Positions 11,220-22,224 of a DNA stretch of 64,000 nucleotides are shown here, piece by piece. Source of the DNA: Doryteuthis pealeii. Its lineage: Eukaryota > Mollusca > Cephalopoda > Myopsida > Loliginidae. Within the stretch, counting starts at the first letter, position 1; each line of letters begins with the position of its first letter. Location of the stretch: positions 71,384,941 to 71,448,940 of the forward strand of contig CM042150.1 of NCBI GenBank assembly GCA_023376005.1, given 5' to 3'. A program made the translations under genes and the position numbers. The notes beneath the pieces are model-generated. The model ran no database searches and was not told the DNA's origin. It saw only the letters and a program-made list of their open reading frames with translations.

Positions 11220-11258
11220 TATGTGATGATATTATACAACCTCTAAGCCGAAATAGCT

Positions 11259-11720
11259 TCAAGTATGAAAAAGAAAAGAAAATAGAGTGGAAAAATAAAT
11301 TCGACTTGTTGAAGAGAGGGGTGGGGGGTCAACAATGTCGTCGTCGTCGTCGTCGTCGTAACAAAATCTGTCGCCGTCGCAAAACCACCAACTCAAACAT
11401 CTCCAGCAGCTGAAAATCGCAACTGCTGCTGTCGTCACTCCACTTCTACTTATACTAATTTTCTTTCAACATCCGGGTGTCTGCACCTCACGCACGAGAT
11501 TCTCGAGCCAAACCCGACCGCCGGAATCATCATAGCCATCATCCGGGCACCTGGCGCTTACATCCGGGACTGTAGCTTCTAGACTTCGGTGACAATGTTT
11601 GCATTCTGAAGGAAGCGGGTTCGATTCTACAGTCCGACATGTCAGGCAAAGCCTAGCCCGCTTCCTTCGAGAATACGGAAGGCCCTGACGCTCGCCACTC
11701 ACCTCGTGTTCTCTGTCACA
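11259..11720 (-). repeat. 5' LTR of Gypsy copy 2
   Basis: 462 bp, the partner of the LTR at 7097-7561. It contains the (TCG)n tract one unit shorter and a TATAAG-type box about 270 bp from its start on the minus strand. The sequence just inside (11220-11258) would be the leader with the primer-binding site, but it does not start with TGG. Confidence 0.95.
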
Positions 11721-12770
11721 ATTTGCTATCTGTAATAGTTTCTTCTGGATATCACCGGCTTATTGCCATTTTTAGTATGAAGCCTATTTTTTTTCACTAG
11801 ATCTAATATTTGTAGTAGTCTAGACATTATAAATAAAAAATGGTGCTAATATATCCTCTTACAAGACTCCAGCAACAATTTCAAAGAAATGTGTGTCACC
11901 ACCAGGTGAATGAACCATTGTTTTTGTGTTTTTGTAGAGCATCATTATAGTGGTAACAATTTCTTTGTCGAGTCAATACACTAGTAGTATTTGCTCCGTT
12001 TTTTCCTCTTTGTATGGAATCAAATGCTTTGGAGAAATCTACAAGCAATAGTTTTGCCCAGAGATTTTTTGACTGAACCCTTTTTTTATTCTTGAATAAT
12101 CAGAATCTGGGAAGTTGTGGATCAATTTCAACAAAACACATTTTGATTTTTCCTAAGGTTTTTCTCTACTTCAGATGTGATTGAGAAGAAGGGCATTATT
12201 AACCTTGGCAGCTTTTTTTGCAGGTGGTAGGTAGCCTTTTGCCTATTTTCTATTGTATTTAGTTTATACCCTTTATTGTTGTATGTTGTCAAATTTCCTT
12301 GTCTTCCAAACATCGGGCATCATCTTGTCAAGACCTGCAACTTTTCTACTTTTGATTGTTTTTAGAACTTCGTCGAGTTTATCTTCTGTAAAGTGTCCTA
12401 GCTTCATGTCTAGTTGAGTATTTTTATTTATGATCTTAGGAGGGTTTCCAAGGAGATTACTGAAGTGTTCTTTCCCCTTCAGGAGTCTATCTTCTTGGCT
12501 GGCAGCTTTTCACTTTGACATCGAGGTGCTTTTCCTAACACTACCGTCATTCTAATTGTGATTGTCTATCTTCTACAGAATTTGTGATTTTATTTATTTG
12601 GCTTTTGATGGATTCTAGTTGTTCTTTTTTGTAAGTTTTAGTTAGTTCAATCTGGGCTTTCTTAAGATTTTGCATATTGGTGTATGTTGAGTTTGTGTTA
12701 TTACATAGGGATGCCTTTTTTATATCATTTCGTTTTTCTCTAAAGAAAAAAAGCCCAGTCTACACTACAA
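11721..12770 (-). pseudogene. RTE-like LINE reverse transcriptase, main piece
   Basis: Reading the minus strand from 12770: an N-terminal linker (KKAQIELTKTYKKEQLE, HFSNLLGNPPK near 12460), then GHFTEDKLDEVLKTIKSRK and VAGLDKMMPDV near 12310-12395, the LRKNQNVF motif near 12150, and DFSKAFDSI at 12017-12039, a hallmark of RT motif A in LINEs. The reading ends in the Gypsy target duplication and resumes at 7096. Multiple frameshifts make it a pseudogene. Related C-terminal pieces occur at 27110 and 56530. Confidence 0.82.
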
Positions 12771-13157
12771 TTTTACCCATGTTTAGGTGAAGAGACACAT
12801 TCATGGCTTTCCTAATGGTATCAGTGAAAAATAAACCTGACTGTTAAACTCAGACTACCAATTCCATTTTCCATGATGATATTCATTATGCCATTACATA
12901 TTCAGTGTATAACAATACAGCAGTTTAGGATAAAAATAACCAAAAGAGAAAACAACCATGAAAGAGAAAATCATCTCACAGTCAAATTCATATTCAATTT
13001 CATATATGTATTTTAAAATAACTAACATTTTGTTTATTCACAAATTTTTTCAATCAATAGTAACAAATGTATGAAAGGATCAAGATGAATTAAATACAGT
13101 CAGAATTTAATCACTTTACCCACAAAAAGAAGAATAAAAGATTTTTCTTTAACAAAC

Positions 13158-13272
<115 letters not shown>

Positions 13273-13289
13273 TATGATATATTAATAAT

Positions 13290-13800
13290 ATATTTTGTGT
13301 AAGGTTTTGGAAAAATTGATTAGAAATTACATATCAAATTTTATAGAAGATTGTAATGAATATGGTTTTACCAATGGTAAATTAACATTATCTAATATTT
13401 TGGAAAGTATTGATATTATAAATGAATATTTGATAGATGAGTATAATGCGGATATTATATATGTGGATTTTAGCAAGGTATTTGATATGGTTTTTCATTA
13501 TCATTTACTAATGAAAAGGAAAAACTTCTAAAGAAAATATTAAATATTATAAGATATCTTTCGACATATAAGAACTATGAAAATAAAAAAATGGTAAGAC
13601 TTATTCTGAATACTGTTTGGTGTTCTTCAAGGATCAATACTGGAACCTTTGTTGTTTTTCATATTCATAAATGATTAACCTAATGATATAAAATTAGAAA
13701 TAGAAATATTTGCTAATGATGTAATATTGTAATTGGAGGGAAGAGTGACAAAACTAATAAAAAGAGTAAGAGATTACAGTTACAGTGAAATATTTGAGAA
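13290..13800 (+). pseudogene. CR1/Jockey-like LINE RT fragment
   Basis: Residues CKVLEKLIRNYI (from 13294), then IDIINEYL and DIIYVDFSKVFDMV (RT motif A, near 13450-13490) occur in an open frame to 13531. After a frameshift, GVLQGSILEPLLFF and FINDLP-like residues appear near 13620-13685, then EIFANDVIL where the catalytic F-A-D-D box reads A-N-D. This fragment lacks the endonuclease and the RT C-terminus, as in 5'-truncated, decayed LINE copies. The clade is uncertain; the spacing looks like CR1 or Jockey. Confidence 0.78.
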
Positions 13801-13809
13801 ATTATATTA

Positions 13810-14530
13810 ACTACTTTACTAGAAAGAAGAATGAGAGGTGATCAAAATAAATAAATAAACAACACTTGTTATATAATTTGAATCTGTCACCAAAAACATT
13901 AGGTTTGAGTGCAAAACTAAAATGCCACATTTTGCACAAACGTAGCAGAAAGCACCACACATAAGCTAACATATGATTTATTAACCAGTTATAATCTATT
14001 ATATCCCCTATTTTCTGGAACTGATTTCTGACTCCAAAATATTAATAGCTGAATTAGAAGCCAATTCAGCAGTCAGAATGATACCATCATGAAATACTCA
14101 TGCCAGAGAGATCAACCCCCAACTTCTCCCAAATGCATAAGTATGAAATTAACTGCTTAATCATAATAATGTCAATAAGTCACACATATATCTTACTTTC
14201 CTTACCTTCCTATTTTTCTTCTTAAGTCAGCTTACTAACAGACTGAACTTTTGTGTTAAGTACTGAACTTGATCTATATAAGATATTGTATTAATATTGT
14301 TAGTGCAAAGCTTTTTTTAAAGGTTGAAGTGAGAAGATTGTAAAAAGAGGAGATGCTCAAGGAGATATGACAAACAAATAAATGAATATTGAATACTGAT
14401 ATCCATGAAAATAATATATTGTCTTAAAAACATATAATATATTATGTCTTAAAAACATATACACAGAAACATTTTCTTTTACAACTGATCAGCTGTATAA
14501 ATTTATGAAGACCTATTTACAAATAGCCTT
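13810..14530. other. AT-rich non-coding stretch
   Basis: No open frame or motif of note. The segment separates the LINE fragment from the poly(T) tract of the next unit. Confidence 0.4.
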
Positions 14531-14534
14531 CTTC

Positions 14535-17137
14535 TTTTTTTTTTTTTTTTTTTTTTTGTTAATAGACCCAAGGCGTTTATTTTGAGGGGTTTTGGGACTA
14601 CTGCAGATTACAGGAAAAGAAAAAAAAACAGTTGGTTTTGTACAGAGTTAATCTTCCAAACAATTGTTTGCTATTTGATATTTTTAGTTTGACCTTCATC
14701 TACACTTGAACATTGATTGCATGACATACTGAAGATCTATAGTTTAATTTAAATCAAATTAGCTCTTAATCTAAAGGAGACAAAGAGAGAGAGTGGTAAA
14801 TGGTAATAAATGAATGACAAATAATAAGGGTTAACAACAAGAATGTGATAGAAAAGGCAATACAGATAGTAGGAATATCCATTCGACTAAGGGTTCTGTT
14901 TGTATCTAAGGTTGTACCTGTTGTCCGGATGAACTCTAGTAGAAAGTAAAGATAAGTTTTGGTGTTGAACACTTTGGCTTTGGCTTTATATGTGTAGTAT
15001 GGTTGGGAAGTATTTACAGTGGGTGGCTGCATGAGTAATGTAGATGACTGTTCTCTCCTTGGGCCTGTCAATGACAGGATTGAACTGTTTGGATAGGTCA
15101 ATATATATGGCACTGGTAGAGTGTATAATGATGCAGGGTCCATTGGTCCATTTACTTGACTGCTGCTAATAAGGAAAAGTACACTACATTTGCTGGACAG
15201 TGGTTTAACATGTGTGTGCTGACTGACTGCCAAGAGGAAAGAGAGAGGGAACTAGTTATACTAGTGTATCTTTTTGTTTCAGGGTAGCTGCCTGCAGTGT
15301 CTTTTAATTGGTCAAAGGGGGTCATGTGACCTTCCCCACATTGTGTTAGTAGAGTAAGGATGGGTACCATTTTACATTTTGGACCTTGACAAAGTGTCAT
15401 GAATCATAGCAAAATTTGAATTAGAGTATATAGAGATGTGGTAACTTTAGACCTAGCAAAAGAATATATTCTCTAACCATGTTTTTACAAAGCTACAAGA
15501 ATAAGATTACAGTCTAAGACTCTTAACTTTGGTTTAGAATCAGGATTCTTACACTTCTTACAGTAGCTGCACTTCTTAAAGCTTCATTTCTTAACTTGGA
15601 GTAAATTTGGTGGTGGTTGAGGAAGCCATTTATGGGCAAGGTGGATGATGTCTCTAAAGATATCCAAGAAGTTTCTCTGTAGATGATGGATGGATTATCT
15701 TCAAAGAATTTTTTTTCTGTTCATGACCTCAAAAACGTTTGGATCAGTGTGTATGAATGTAACCAATGACTTAGTAACAATACATTAAAAATTATTATCC
15801 TGTTTTCCTTAACATATCTACATAAGTCCTGTGGTACCCGGTGACCTGGTCATTCCCCCTGGTAAAAATGGTTCCCTTATAAGAAATAGTTCTGGGGTTT
15901 TTAAAACCCAATTCCTGATTTCCTCTCCTAATGCTAGAGGCCATATTATGAGGCTTGTTTATAAGCCTTACAGCAAGTCCAGACAAATATTTTGACTTTT
16001 TTGGCCAAATATTAGTTTTCTTGTTTGCTGATTTCTTTTTTATGTTTACCTTTGAGTGGGAGATGAAAAGGTTTGGAGTCTTTCTTCTTTTAATACCAGA
16101 TATCTCTACAGAAATAGGTGGTGTTTCTTTCCGGATTTCATATCTCTAATTCCTTGCCTTGGAGTAACTGATGACAACTTCTCTTTTGTCCCCTCTGATC
16201 CTTTACTTATTTTGTTGTCTGGGGAAATATCAGCTTCTTTGAGGGGAGATTCCTGGTCCTGTAGACTACTCTGATCAAAGCTATCATCCTCAACTTTATC
16301 ATCTACAGGGTTAATGGTAGCACCACACAGAGCATCATCGTTCTTCGAAGTTGTCTCAATTTGTTCTCCAGGCTTAGGGCTTTCCAGTATCTAGACTTGG
16401 GAATCTGATTCTGGCATTCTTTCCAAAGCCCGTCCCTGTTCTATAACAGGTACCCCCTCTGCACTTTTCTGCATGACCAATATGGGTGTTGTTTCCAGCA
16501 CCTCCATCTTCCGTTCCTTATCTACGATATACACCTCGGTGACATTTTCTTGTGTCTAGCTGTGTGTATCTATTTCTGACTCCAGCACCTCCAACTGTTC
16601 CCTTTCAACAGCATGCCCCTCGGCTGCACCTTCACGGAGAAATATTTCTTTGCACGTTAAGTCAAAGGTGGTAGCATCATCAGGGTGTACCTCTCTCCTA
16701 TGTCTTACCATAGACACTGGGGTCTCAAATATCTGCTGGCAGAAAGCACATGCCCATTCGGTAGCATCAAACTGGAATTCAGTATAGCTGTCTTCCTGCT
16801 CACCATCCTCCGAAATCTGGCTCATTAGCTTCTCAGCGCTCTCATACTTAGGGGTTTTGTCAATGGGGTGTGCTGGCACATGGTCCTCATAACAGTGGTC
16901 CTGCAGATCTTCTGTCTGGGGTGCTTTGTCCCACTGTCCAGAGCGCTCCTTTTCTCTGTGGTAGCGCATGTGCACTGACCATCCCTCTGCTGTCACAAAA
17001 TCCAGTTCACATGAAGAACACCCAAAAGTAGGCACTGAAGTCGGTCTTCGGATGAAACTAAGGGGAGGTCTTGTTTCTCTGATGAGCTGGATGGCTCCGT
17101 TTTCGGTCACAAAATCACAAAATACCAGGCATGCCAT
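14535..17137 (-). pseudogene. Decayed retrocopy with two C2H2 fingers, family unknown
   Basis: The minus strand carries an almost continuous but broken reading from ATG 17137 to about 14766, followed by an AATAAA (14576-14581) and a 23-base poly(A) (poly(T) 14535-14557), as in a retroposed transcript. The best-preserved part (17137-16556, 193 residues) has CSSC...HMRYH at about residues 40-61 and CAFC...HRREVH at about 130-151, two C2H2 fingers. In-frame TAG codons at about 16556 and 16394 and frameshifts near 16130 interrupt an acidic, then basic region. Downstream segments (CSYCKKCKNPD near 15520, then 15400-15155 and 15233-14766) look coding. The last ends with a hydrophobic segment of about 24 residues. 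It may be a LINE ORF of the R2/NeSL kind, which use such fingers, or a host gene retrocopy. Confidence 0.55.
16556..17137 (-). CDS. C2H2 zinc-finger protein fragment
   Basis: Longest intact segment of the retrocopy: 193 residues. Finger 1 follows C-x2-C-x12-H-x3-H and finger 2 C-x2-C-x12-H-x4-H. The spacer between them is acidic (EDGEQEDSYTEFQFD). Two such fingers at an N-terminus suggest nucleic acid binding, known for R2-type LINE proteins as well as host transcription factors. A TAG ends the frame, but coding quality continues past it in the same frame. Confidence 0.6.
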   Translation of the reverse strand: MACLVFCDFVTENGAIQLIRETRPPLSFIRRPTSVPTFGCSSCELDFVTAEGWSVHMRYHREKERSGQWDKAPQTEDLQDHCYEDHVPAHPIDKTPKYESAEKLMSQISEDGEQEDSYTEFQFDATEWACAFCQQIFETPVSMVRHRREVHPDDATTFDLTCKEIFLREGAAEGHAVEREQLEVLESEIDTHS

Positions 17138-17613
17138 TTTTATTTATCCCCCTTTTTTTTTAAATGGTAGACGAGACATGCTAGAAACTGCTACACTCAA
17201 AAAAGGCGGCCGAGAGGAGGTAGATGGTGATGACTCACAGATCAAAGGGTGCACTGGGGTGACCCTATTTGTGCCTGACACTGATGGTGAAAGGAAAAAT
17301 CCTCTGTCAGCTCACCTTCCGTTGTCTCCTTCTAGCAGTCACAAACAATTTCTGTAGAAATTTTCTTTTGCCTGACGTTGGGTGGGAGAAAAGGGAATAC
17401 TCAGTTAGCTTAGCCTTCTCCTTCTCTTAGTAGCCATAACCAATTTTGAAAATGGGACCACTTTCTTTCTCCCTCTATTTCCTTTAATAAGGAGATGACT
17501 CTTTCTTTCTTTTTTTTCTTTCTTTTTTACCAAGTTTTCACTGTTATGTGAAAACGTTTTTTAGTTTTTGCTCCGTGCAAAAACGTCTTTAACTTTTCTT
17601 CGGGAAACATGTG

Positions 17614-17717
17614 ACTACTAAACTGCCTTAAACAGTGGCAGCCACACTCTCCCCCAAAATCACCATTGTTATTTTACAACAAAGTGTGGGTGCCACTGTT
17701 TAAGGCAGATTAGTAGT
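17614..17717. repeat. 35-bp inverted repeat with 34-bp loop
   Basis: Arms 17614-17648 and 17683-17717 match with two mismatches (core gccttaaacagtggca). The structure could fold as a hairpin in RNA or DNA. It lies in what would be the 5' leader of the zinc-finger retrocopy. Direct repeats and pyrimidine runs around 17460-17530 may belong to the same leader. Confidence 0.9.
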
Positions 17718-17799
17718 AATTGTAAATTTTGTCTTGTCATGATCATCAAGTCCGGTTTATGCTTCCCTCTTCCACTTTTCCCACTTACCCCTGAATAAG

Positions 17800-17877
17800 G
17801 TACCCTGTGACCTGGTTATTCCCCCTGGTAAAAATGGTTCCCTTATAAGAAATAGTTCTTGGGTTTTAATAACCCCT
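17800..17877. repeat. Duplicate of retrocopy coding segment
   Basis: About 75 bp here match 15832-15905 in the same orientation (shared core tggttcccttataagaaata). The left copy is part of the coding region of the zinc-finger retrocopy; this copy lies 660 bp upstream of its start. It is probably the end of another truncated copy. Confidence 0.8.
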
Positions 17878-18299
17878 AAAATATGTGTAAATGTATTTTT
17901 GAGATTGTTTGGAGTACTTATTTTGCCTTTGTGTTGTTATGTAATAAGTAAATCACTGCTGTTGTGCAGTGAGAGCAAAAAGGTTTTAATAAAAGATAAA
18001 AGTTTGTAGGGTCTTGGACTACGAGTAGTAATTTTGGTATTGTTAGGTCTAAGGATTCCTGGCAAGAAGCTTTCTTTCCCTTTGAGATGACCACTTGAGC
18101 AGGTCACAAACCTTGAGGCTCCCATGTGAGCAAATTTTTGGCTGTTATTTTGGAACCGTAATTCTTAGTATAAGAACTACTAAGATATTTGGTCTCATTT
18201 TATGTCCAAGTCCCTACGTGCCAACAAAGGTAGGCAAATTCTCCATTCTCTTCTCTAAAACTGCATTTACATGTGTTATTTTTTGTTTTAATTTGTAAT

Positions 18300-20130
18300 T
18301 TCTCTAAATGAGAATTATCCTTTTCCCTAGTTTAAATACTGTTTGTGCCTTTTGTGGCAATTGAGTTTAAATACCCCAAACCCCCTTCGTATGTTTAATT
18401 GGTAATTCATAGTTTTAGCTGTGAATGTTTTTTATAGTTGAATTTTCGGTAAAATTACAAGACATAAACCTTTCTTGGTAATTGTGTTTTTATCTTTTTG
18501 TGTAATATTTGTCTATTTTATTGTTTTTGTAAATTTATTGTATTTTGTGTGATTTTGTGACTTATTTGAATTCTTTTCATTTAATTCACAGTTTTCACGG
18601 CATGCGCCATATGAAAAATAAAGAAAATATTTGAACTACGGTGTGGCTCGTACGTCCTTTAAGTGCACATGCTGCACAACCTTTTTGAAAATAAATTCGG
18701 GAAGCCAAACTGGTTGTTAGCATTATTGTGGGACCTCGACATTCACAAGTCCAGCCTTTTAGTTTTGCTTTTCTAGTCAAGAACATGAAACCAGCTTAAT
18801 GCTAAGTCTGATTTACATCATTCTTTCTCTTCCCCTGATATTGATCTCTTTTGTAAAATAAATAACAAAGTAAACATGTTCATCCTGCACACTGCATGCT
18901 TGTTGATTTTATTAATAAACTTGGTCATTGACTGTTTGCTTAACTGTGTTAAATCTTAACCTATTTTTGGGAAGGTGTAAATCTGGATTAGTGAACTGGT
19001 CAAATGGACAAATTATATGAAAAAAGTTCAGAAACAGCTTTAAAGTACAAAGTTAGATTATGTCCTGTATCAGTAAGATGCAGAATGATTAATAAAATCA
19101 TATCATATACACAAAATGTATGAGGATAGGTTAGATGGTATCCAGAATACCTTTTCTTCTAAATATAAATTTTGTACTCTTCAAAATAAAATAACTAAGT
19201 CAGCATTAGAATCCAATCACAAGCCATCCTTCAGCTGAATAAGCTACTATGTCAGTGTTTAGATTTTCCTAATCAGTATATCTGCCAAGGACATAAAATG
19301 TTGGTATTTGTCAGTATAATTAAATCCTAATTTAACATTAATTTACACATAATGCCTAAAAGAAGCTACCATTTTCTATCAATAAATCAATAATTACTAT
19401 ACACAAAATTCCCACTCATCAATATTGTTGCATCAAAAGTTTTCTCGGTCATTATCTATTTCAGTATGAATCAATTAAATCCTTAACTGACGTTTTGTCA
19501 TAAACTAGCAAGTATGCAGTACAATAACACTGCTTTCTAAAATTAGCTTTATACTTATGAGATTATGATGTAAAGTAGTTTTACAAAATGGTAGAATTAA
19601 AGTTCCATTAAAATTCATATAAAATATATGCTATATAAAACTGTTTCTTTTGGGGGGCTTATTTGATAGTATATAAGATCCACAGCATTAACATTATAAA
19701 AGTATGAAGTTAAGCTTAGTTCAAGTATGGGTAGTCTATGGCATCACAGTAAACCTGAGCTTATCAGATATATTTTGTATATATAAGACCAGGAGATATT
19801 CTTTGCCATTTTTTTATGTCATTGAATTCAGTATATCATTCTTATATAATTGTAATAAACAAACAAATCTTTTCATATTAGTGGGGAAAATATAAAAATG
19901 ATTTTAAATATGGCTTATTTAAAAGAAGAGAAATTTCTTAAGAGAAAGAGGCTGAATGGACTTCAATCTAATGGGGTATTTGGGATCAACATGCATTAGT
20001 GTTATAACATTATTTCTTAAAGTTTGATACAGTTGAAATATATAAATTACATACAGTTATTGGATTTTATTAAAATCAAAGATGAACTACTCATATATGA
20101 AACATTATACATACATTTGCGAGGTTGTAG
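18300..20130. other. AT-rich non-coding stretch
   Basis: No motif, RNA gene or repeat structure that I can support. Short open frames (18595-18786, 19704-19895) look random. Confidence 0.4.
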
Positions 20131-20133
20131 TAT

Positions 20134-20335
20134 GGAGGCTCATAGTGTAATGGTTACTGTCATAGGAAATGGACTCGGTGAGATGAACTCAAATCCTGGA
20201 TGAGGCTGTTTGCATTTTACATAGGGAAAAGTATGGATCCAACTATTCTTCCTCCAGCTATGGGTTAATAGTAGAACAGGCTGGGCTCTTTAACCTTGCT
20301 TAGGCAACCAGGAGAAGAACAACTCTAAATAAGTG
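20134..20335 (+). mobile_element. tRNA-derived SINE, copy 1
   Basis: A tRNA-like head has an A-box-like tagtgtaatgg at 20143-20153 and a B-box-like gaactcaaatcc at 20185-20196. The body contains ctgggctctttaaccttgct and an aaccaggagaag tail shared with the SINE at 27488. Pol III would transcribe such elements, and LINE RT would move them. The copy is diverged. Confidence 0.75.
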
Positions 20336-20479
20336 TACCACGTTGTAATGAAAGTTTTGTTGTTTTTTTATAGGGTACTTTGAATTGATTAAATCAAATC
20401 TTTAATTGATATTTGCCAATGTATAGATGAATAATATACCTAATATTCTTTTAGATTTTGTGAAAATTATTTAAAGAAA

Positions 20480-21010
20480 AGCTTTCAAATCAATACCATG
20501 TTTTCTCCAAATAAAGAACACATTTGTCATGTCATACTTTATGAATTCACATATGGTGATGATGTACTGTGTAAAAGAACATGTAGGAGACAGTTTTCTC
20601 ATTTCAGAAAAGGGGACTTCAGTCTAAGGCCAAGAGATTGTTGGCTAAAAGGACTTACCTCTGAGGCACTGGAAGCAGATGTTAAAGCTAATCCTACTAT
20701 TACAGTTAGATTACATAGTGATTATCCATTGTAAAATGAAAAGACTTTAGAAAGTGTCAAGAGTAGGAAAGTAGTTTCCACATGAGCTGAGATTCACAGA
20801 CAATGTGTTGATTATTTGCATCATTGCATACTTATCTTCAAACACCTTTTCTTTTTTTTTTAGATAGAGTCATTACAAAAGAGGAGAATTGGACCTTTAC
20901 CATAATGTAAAGGCGTTAGCGGCTTAGTTGTAGTGGAAAGTCTGCATAGCAGCCAAAACATTACTTTAAAACTGAAACCTATTTGGCCCCTCTATTAAGT
21001 TTCAGTTGTA
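20480..21010 (+). pseudogene. Mariner-like transposase fossil
   Basis: The frame 20498-20734 matches the N-terminal DNA-binding part of mariner transposases: HVILYEFTYG, then RRQFSHFRKGDFSL and LTSEALEADVKANPT. The usual residues between the two helix-turn-helix halves are deleted. After about 115 bp of decayed sequence, DRVITKEENWTF near 20865-20900 corresponds to the region holding the first catalytic Asp (normally TGDEKW-like); here that residue is Glu. It would bind terminal repeats and excise DNA, but is inactive. Confidence 0.72.
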
Positions 21011-21299
21011 TAATACAAATAAACTGAGTAGATACTTTACCTGTTTTCTTTCTTATTTGCATATAAAATCAGAATGCTAATATAATTATTTTATGAAAAA
21101 GAGACTATTTCATTATATCATTGCTAAAAGACAAATGATAAAACACCTAAATATTTGAAGAGATTTAAGGCTTCAACCTGGTTTCTGCTTGTAAATAAAA
21201 TACAATATGATTTTATAAATATTTATCAGTCAAGAAACCTGATCTTCCAATAGAATGATAAAAACTTCTAATACAAGGCATTATTAATAGTTTGTATCT

Positions 21300-21590
21300 C
21301 ACAGGTGAAACAAACATGGCACAGACAATCATCTCTAGGTTGCAGGTTCAATCCTGGCCAAGGGTAATGATAATACAGCTTAACACCTGTACCTCATGGT
21401 TAATGGAATGAAAACAGTTTACCACTGTAGATTGAATAAAGGGTTCAGTTCGAAGTTTGACATGAAAGTTTCTGAATTCAACAAGAAACACCCGAGGAAG
21501 GCCAGAGGGTACATCAGCTGAAATGTTGTGTATATAACAATAAAGATGAAGACAATTGTCAAAATAATTCAAACAATACAAATTATCAAC
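21300..21590 (+). mobile_element. SINE-like repeat
   Basis: A B-box-like ggttcaatcctgg (21345-21357) follows a weak tRNA-like segment, and the unit ends in gaaatgttgtgtatataaca and a short A-rich tail. A related string (gaaatgttgtgta) occurs at 28050. An A-box is not convincing, so classification is tentative. Confidence 0.4.
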
Positions 21591-22224
21591 CTCATCTCAT
21601 AAATTCAGAGAAATAGAGATGTCCATAAGTTTTTCTATGAAACTTTGACAAGAAATCCTATCACTAGGAGGAAATGTTGCCCAACTATCTGACATAGTTA
21701 CATCCTCATCAACAACAACTAAGTCCTCAGTAGCTGTATCTTCTGGAGATTCCTTAGCAGTAATTTCTTTATTTAAGAGTCTGGCACTGAATCATTTCCC
21801 TGTCATCTCTGGTTTGATACTGGTGTGCTGCCTCTTGATCTTATGTTCAACCTTGTTCCTTCTTCCATTGTCCTTGCATTTCTAGAAAGTGTTCTGATGT
21901 CGGTTCTGTTATCTCTGTAGGGTTCAGGAAGACAGATGTAGAGTGCCCTTTTAATGTTTGTCTCCAGCTTCTCAGAGGTTGGCTGGATTTTTCACATCCT
22001 CTAACTGAATTCGAAATGTTAGTGGGCCATTTTGCTCCTGTGAAATCCCAAACAGACATTTTGGCCTCCCTTGAAAATTCACCACACTGATGGCATCTCC
22101 AATATTGAACATCTTTTCAAATCGTTTTTATCTGTTGATCGGAGATGTCAGCCCATTAATAACATTATCAGTGATTGACCCATTATGGATTGCAGAAATT
22201 GATGGTATTTACACAAAGTAATCA

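Larger units (their letters stand above)
7097..11720 (-). mobile_element. Ty3/Gypsy LTR retrotransposon, copy 2, nearly complete
   Basis: A 4,624-bp minus-strand element bounded by direct LTRs (7097-7561 and 11259-11720) and a 5-bp target duplication ATTTG (7092-7096 and 11721-11725). Internal order on the minus strand is gag with two zinc knuckles, aspartic protease, RT, RNase H, integrase, then a polypurine tract and the 3' LTR. That order is the Ty3/Gypsy one. No canonical TGG primer-binding site follows the 5' LTR, so priming may use a different tRNA region or mechanism. The region is more GC-rich than its flanks, which fits a recent arrival. It is compact for a Gypsy element. Confidence 0.95.
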
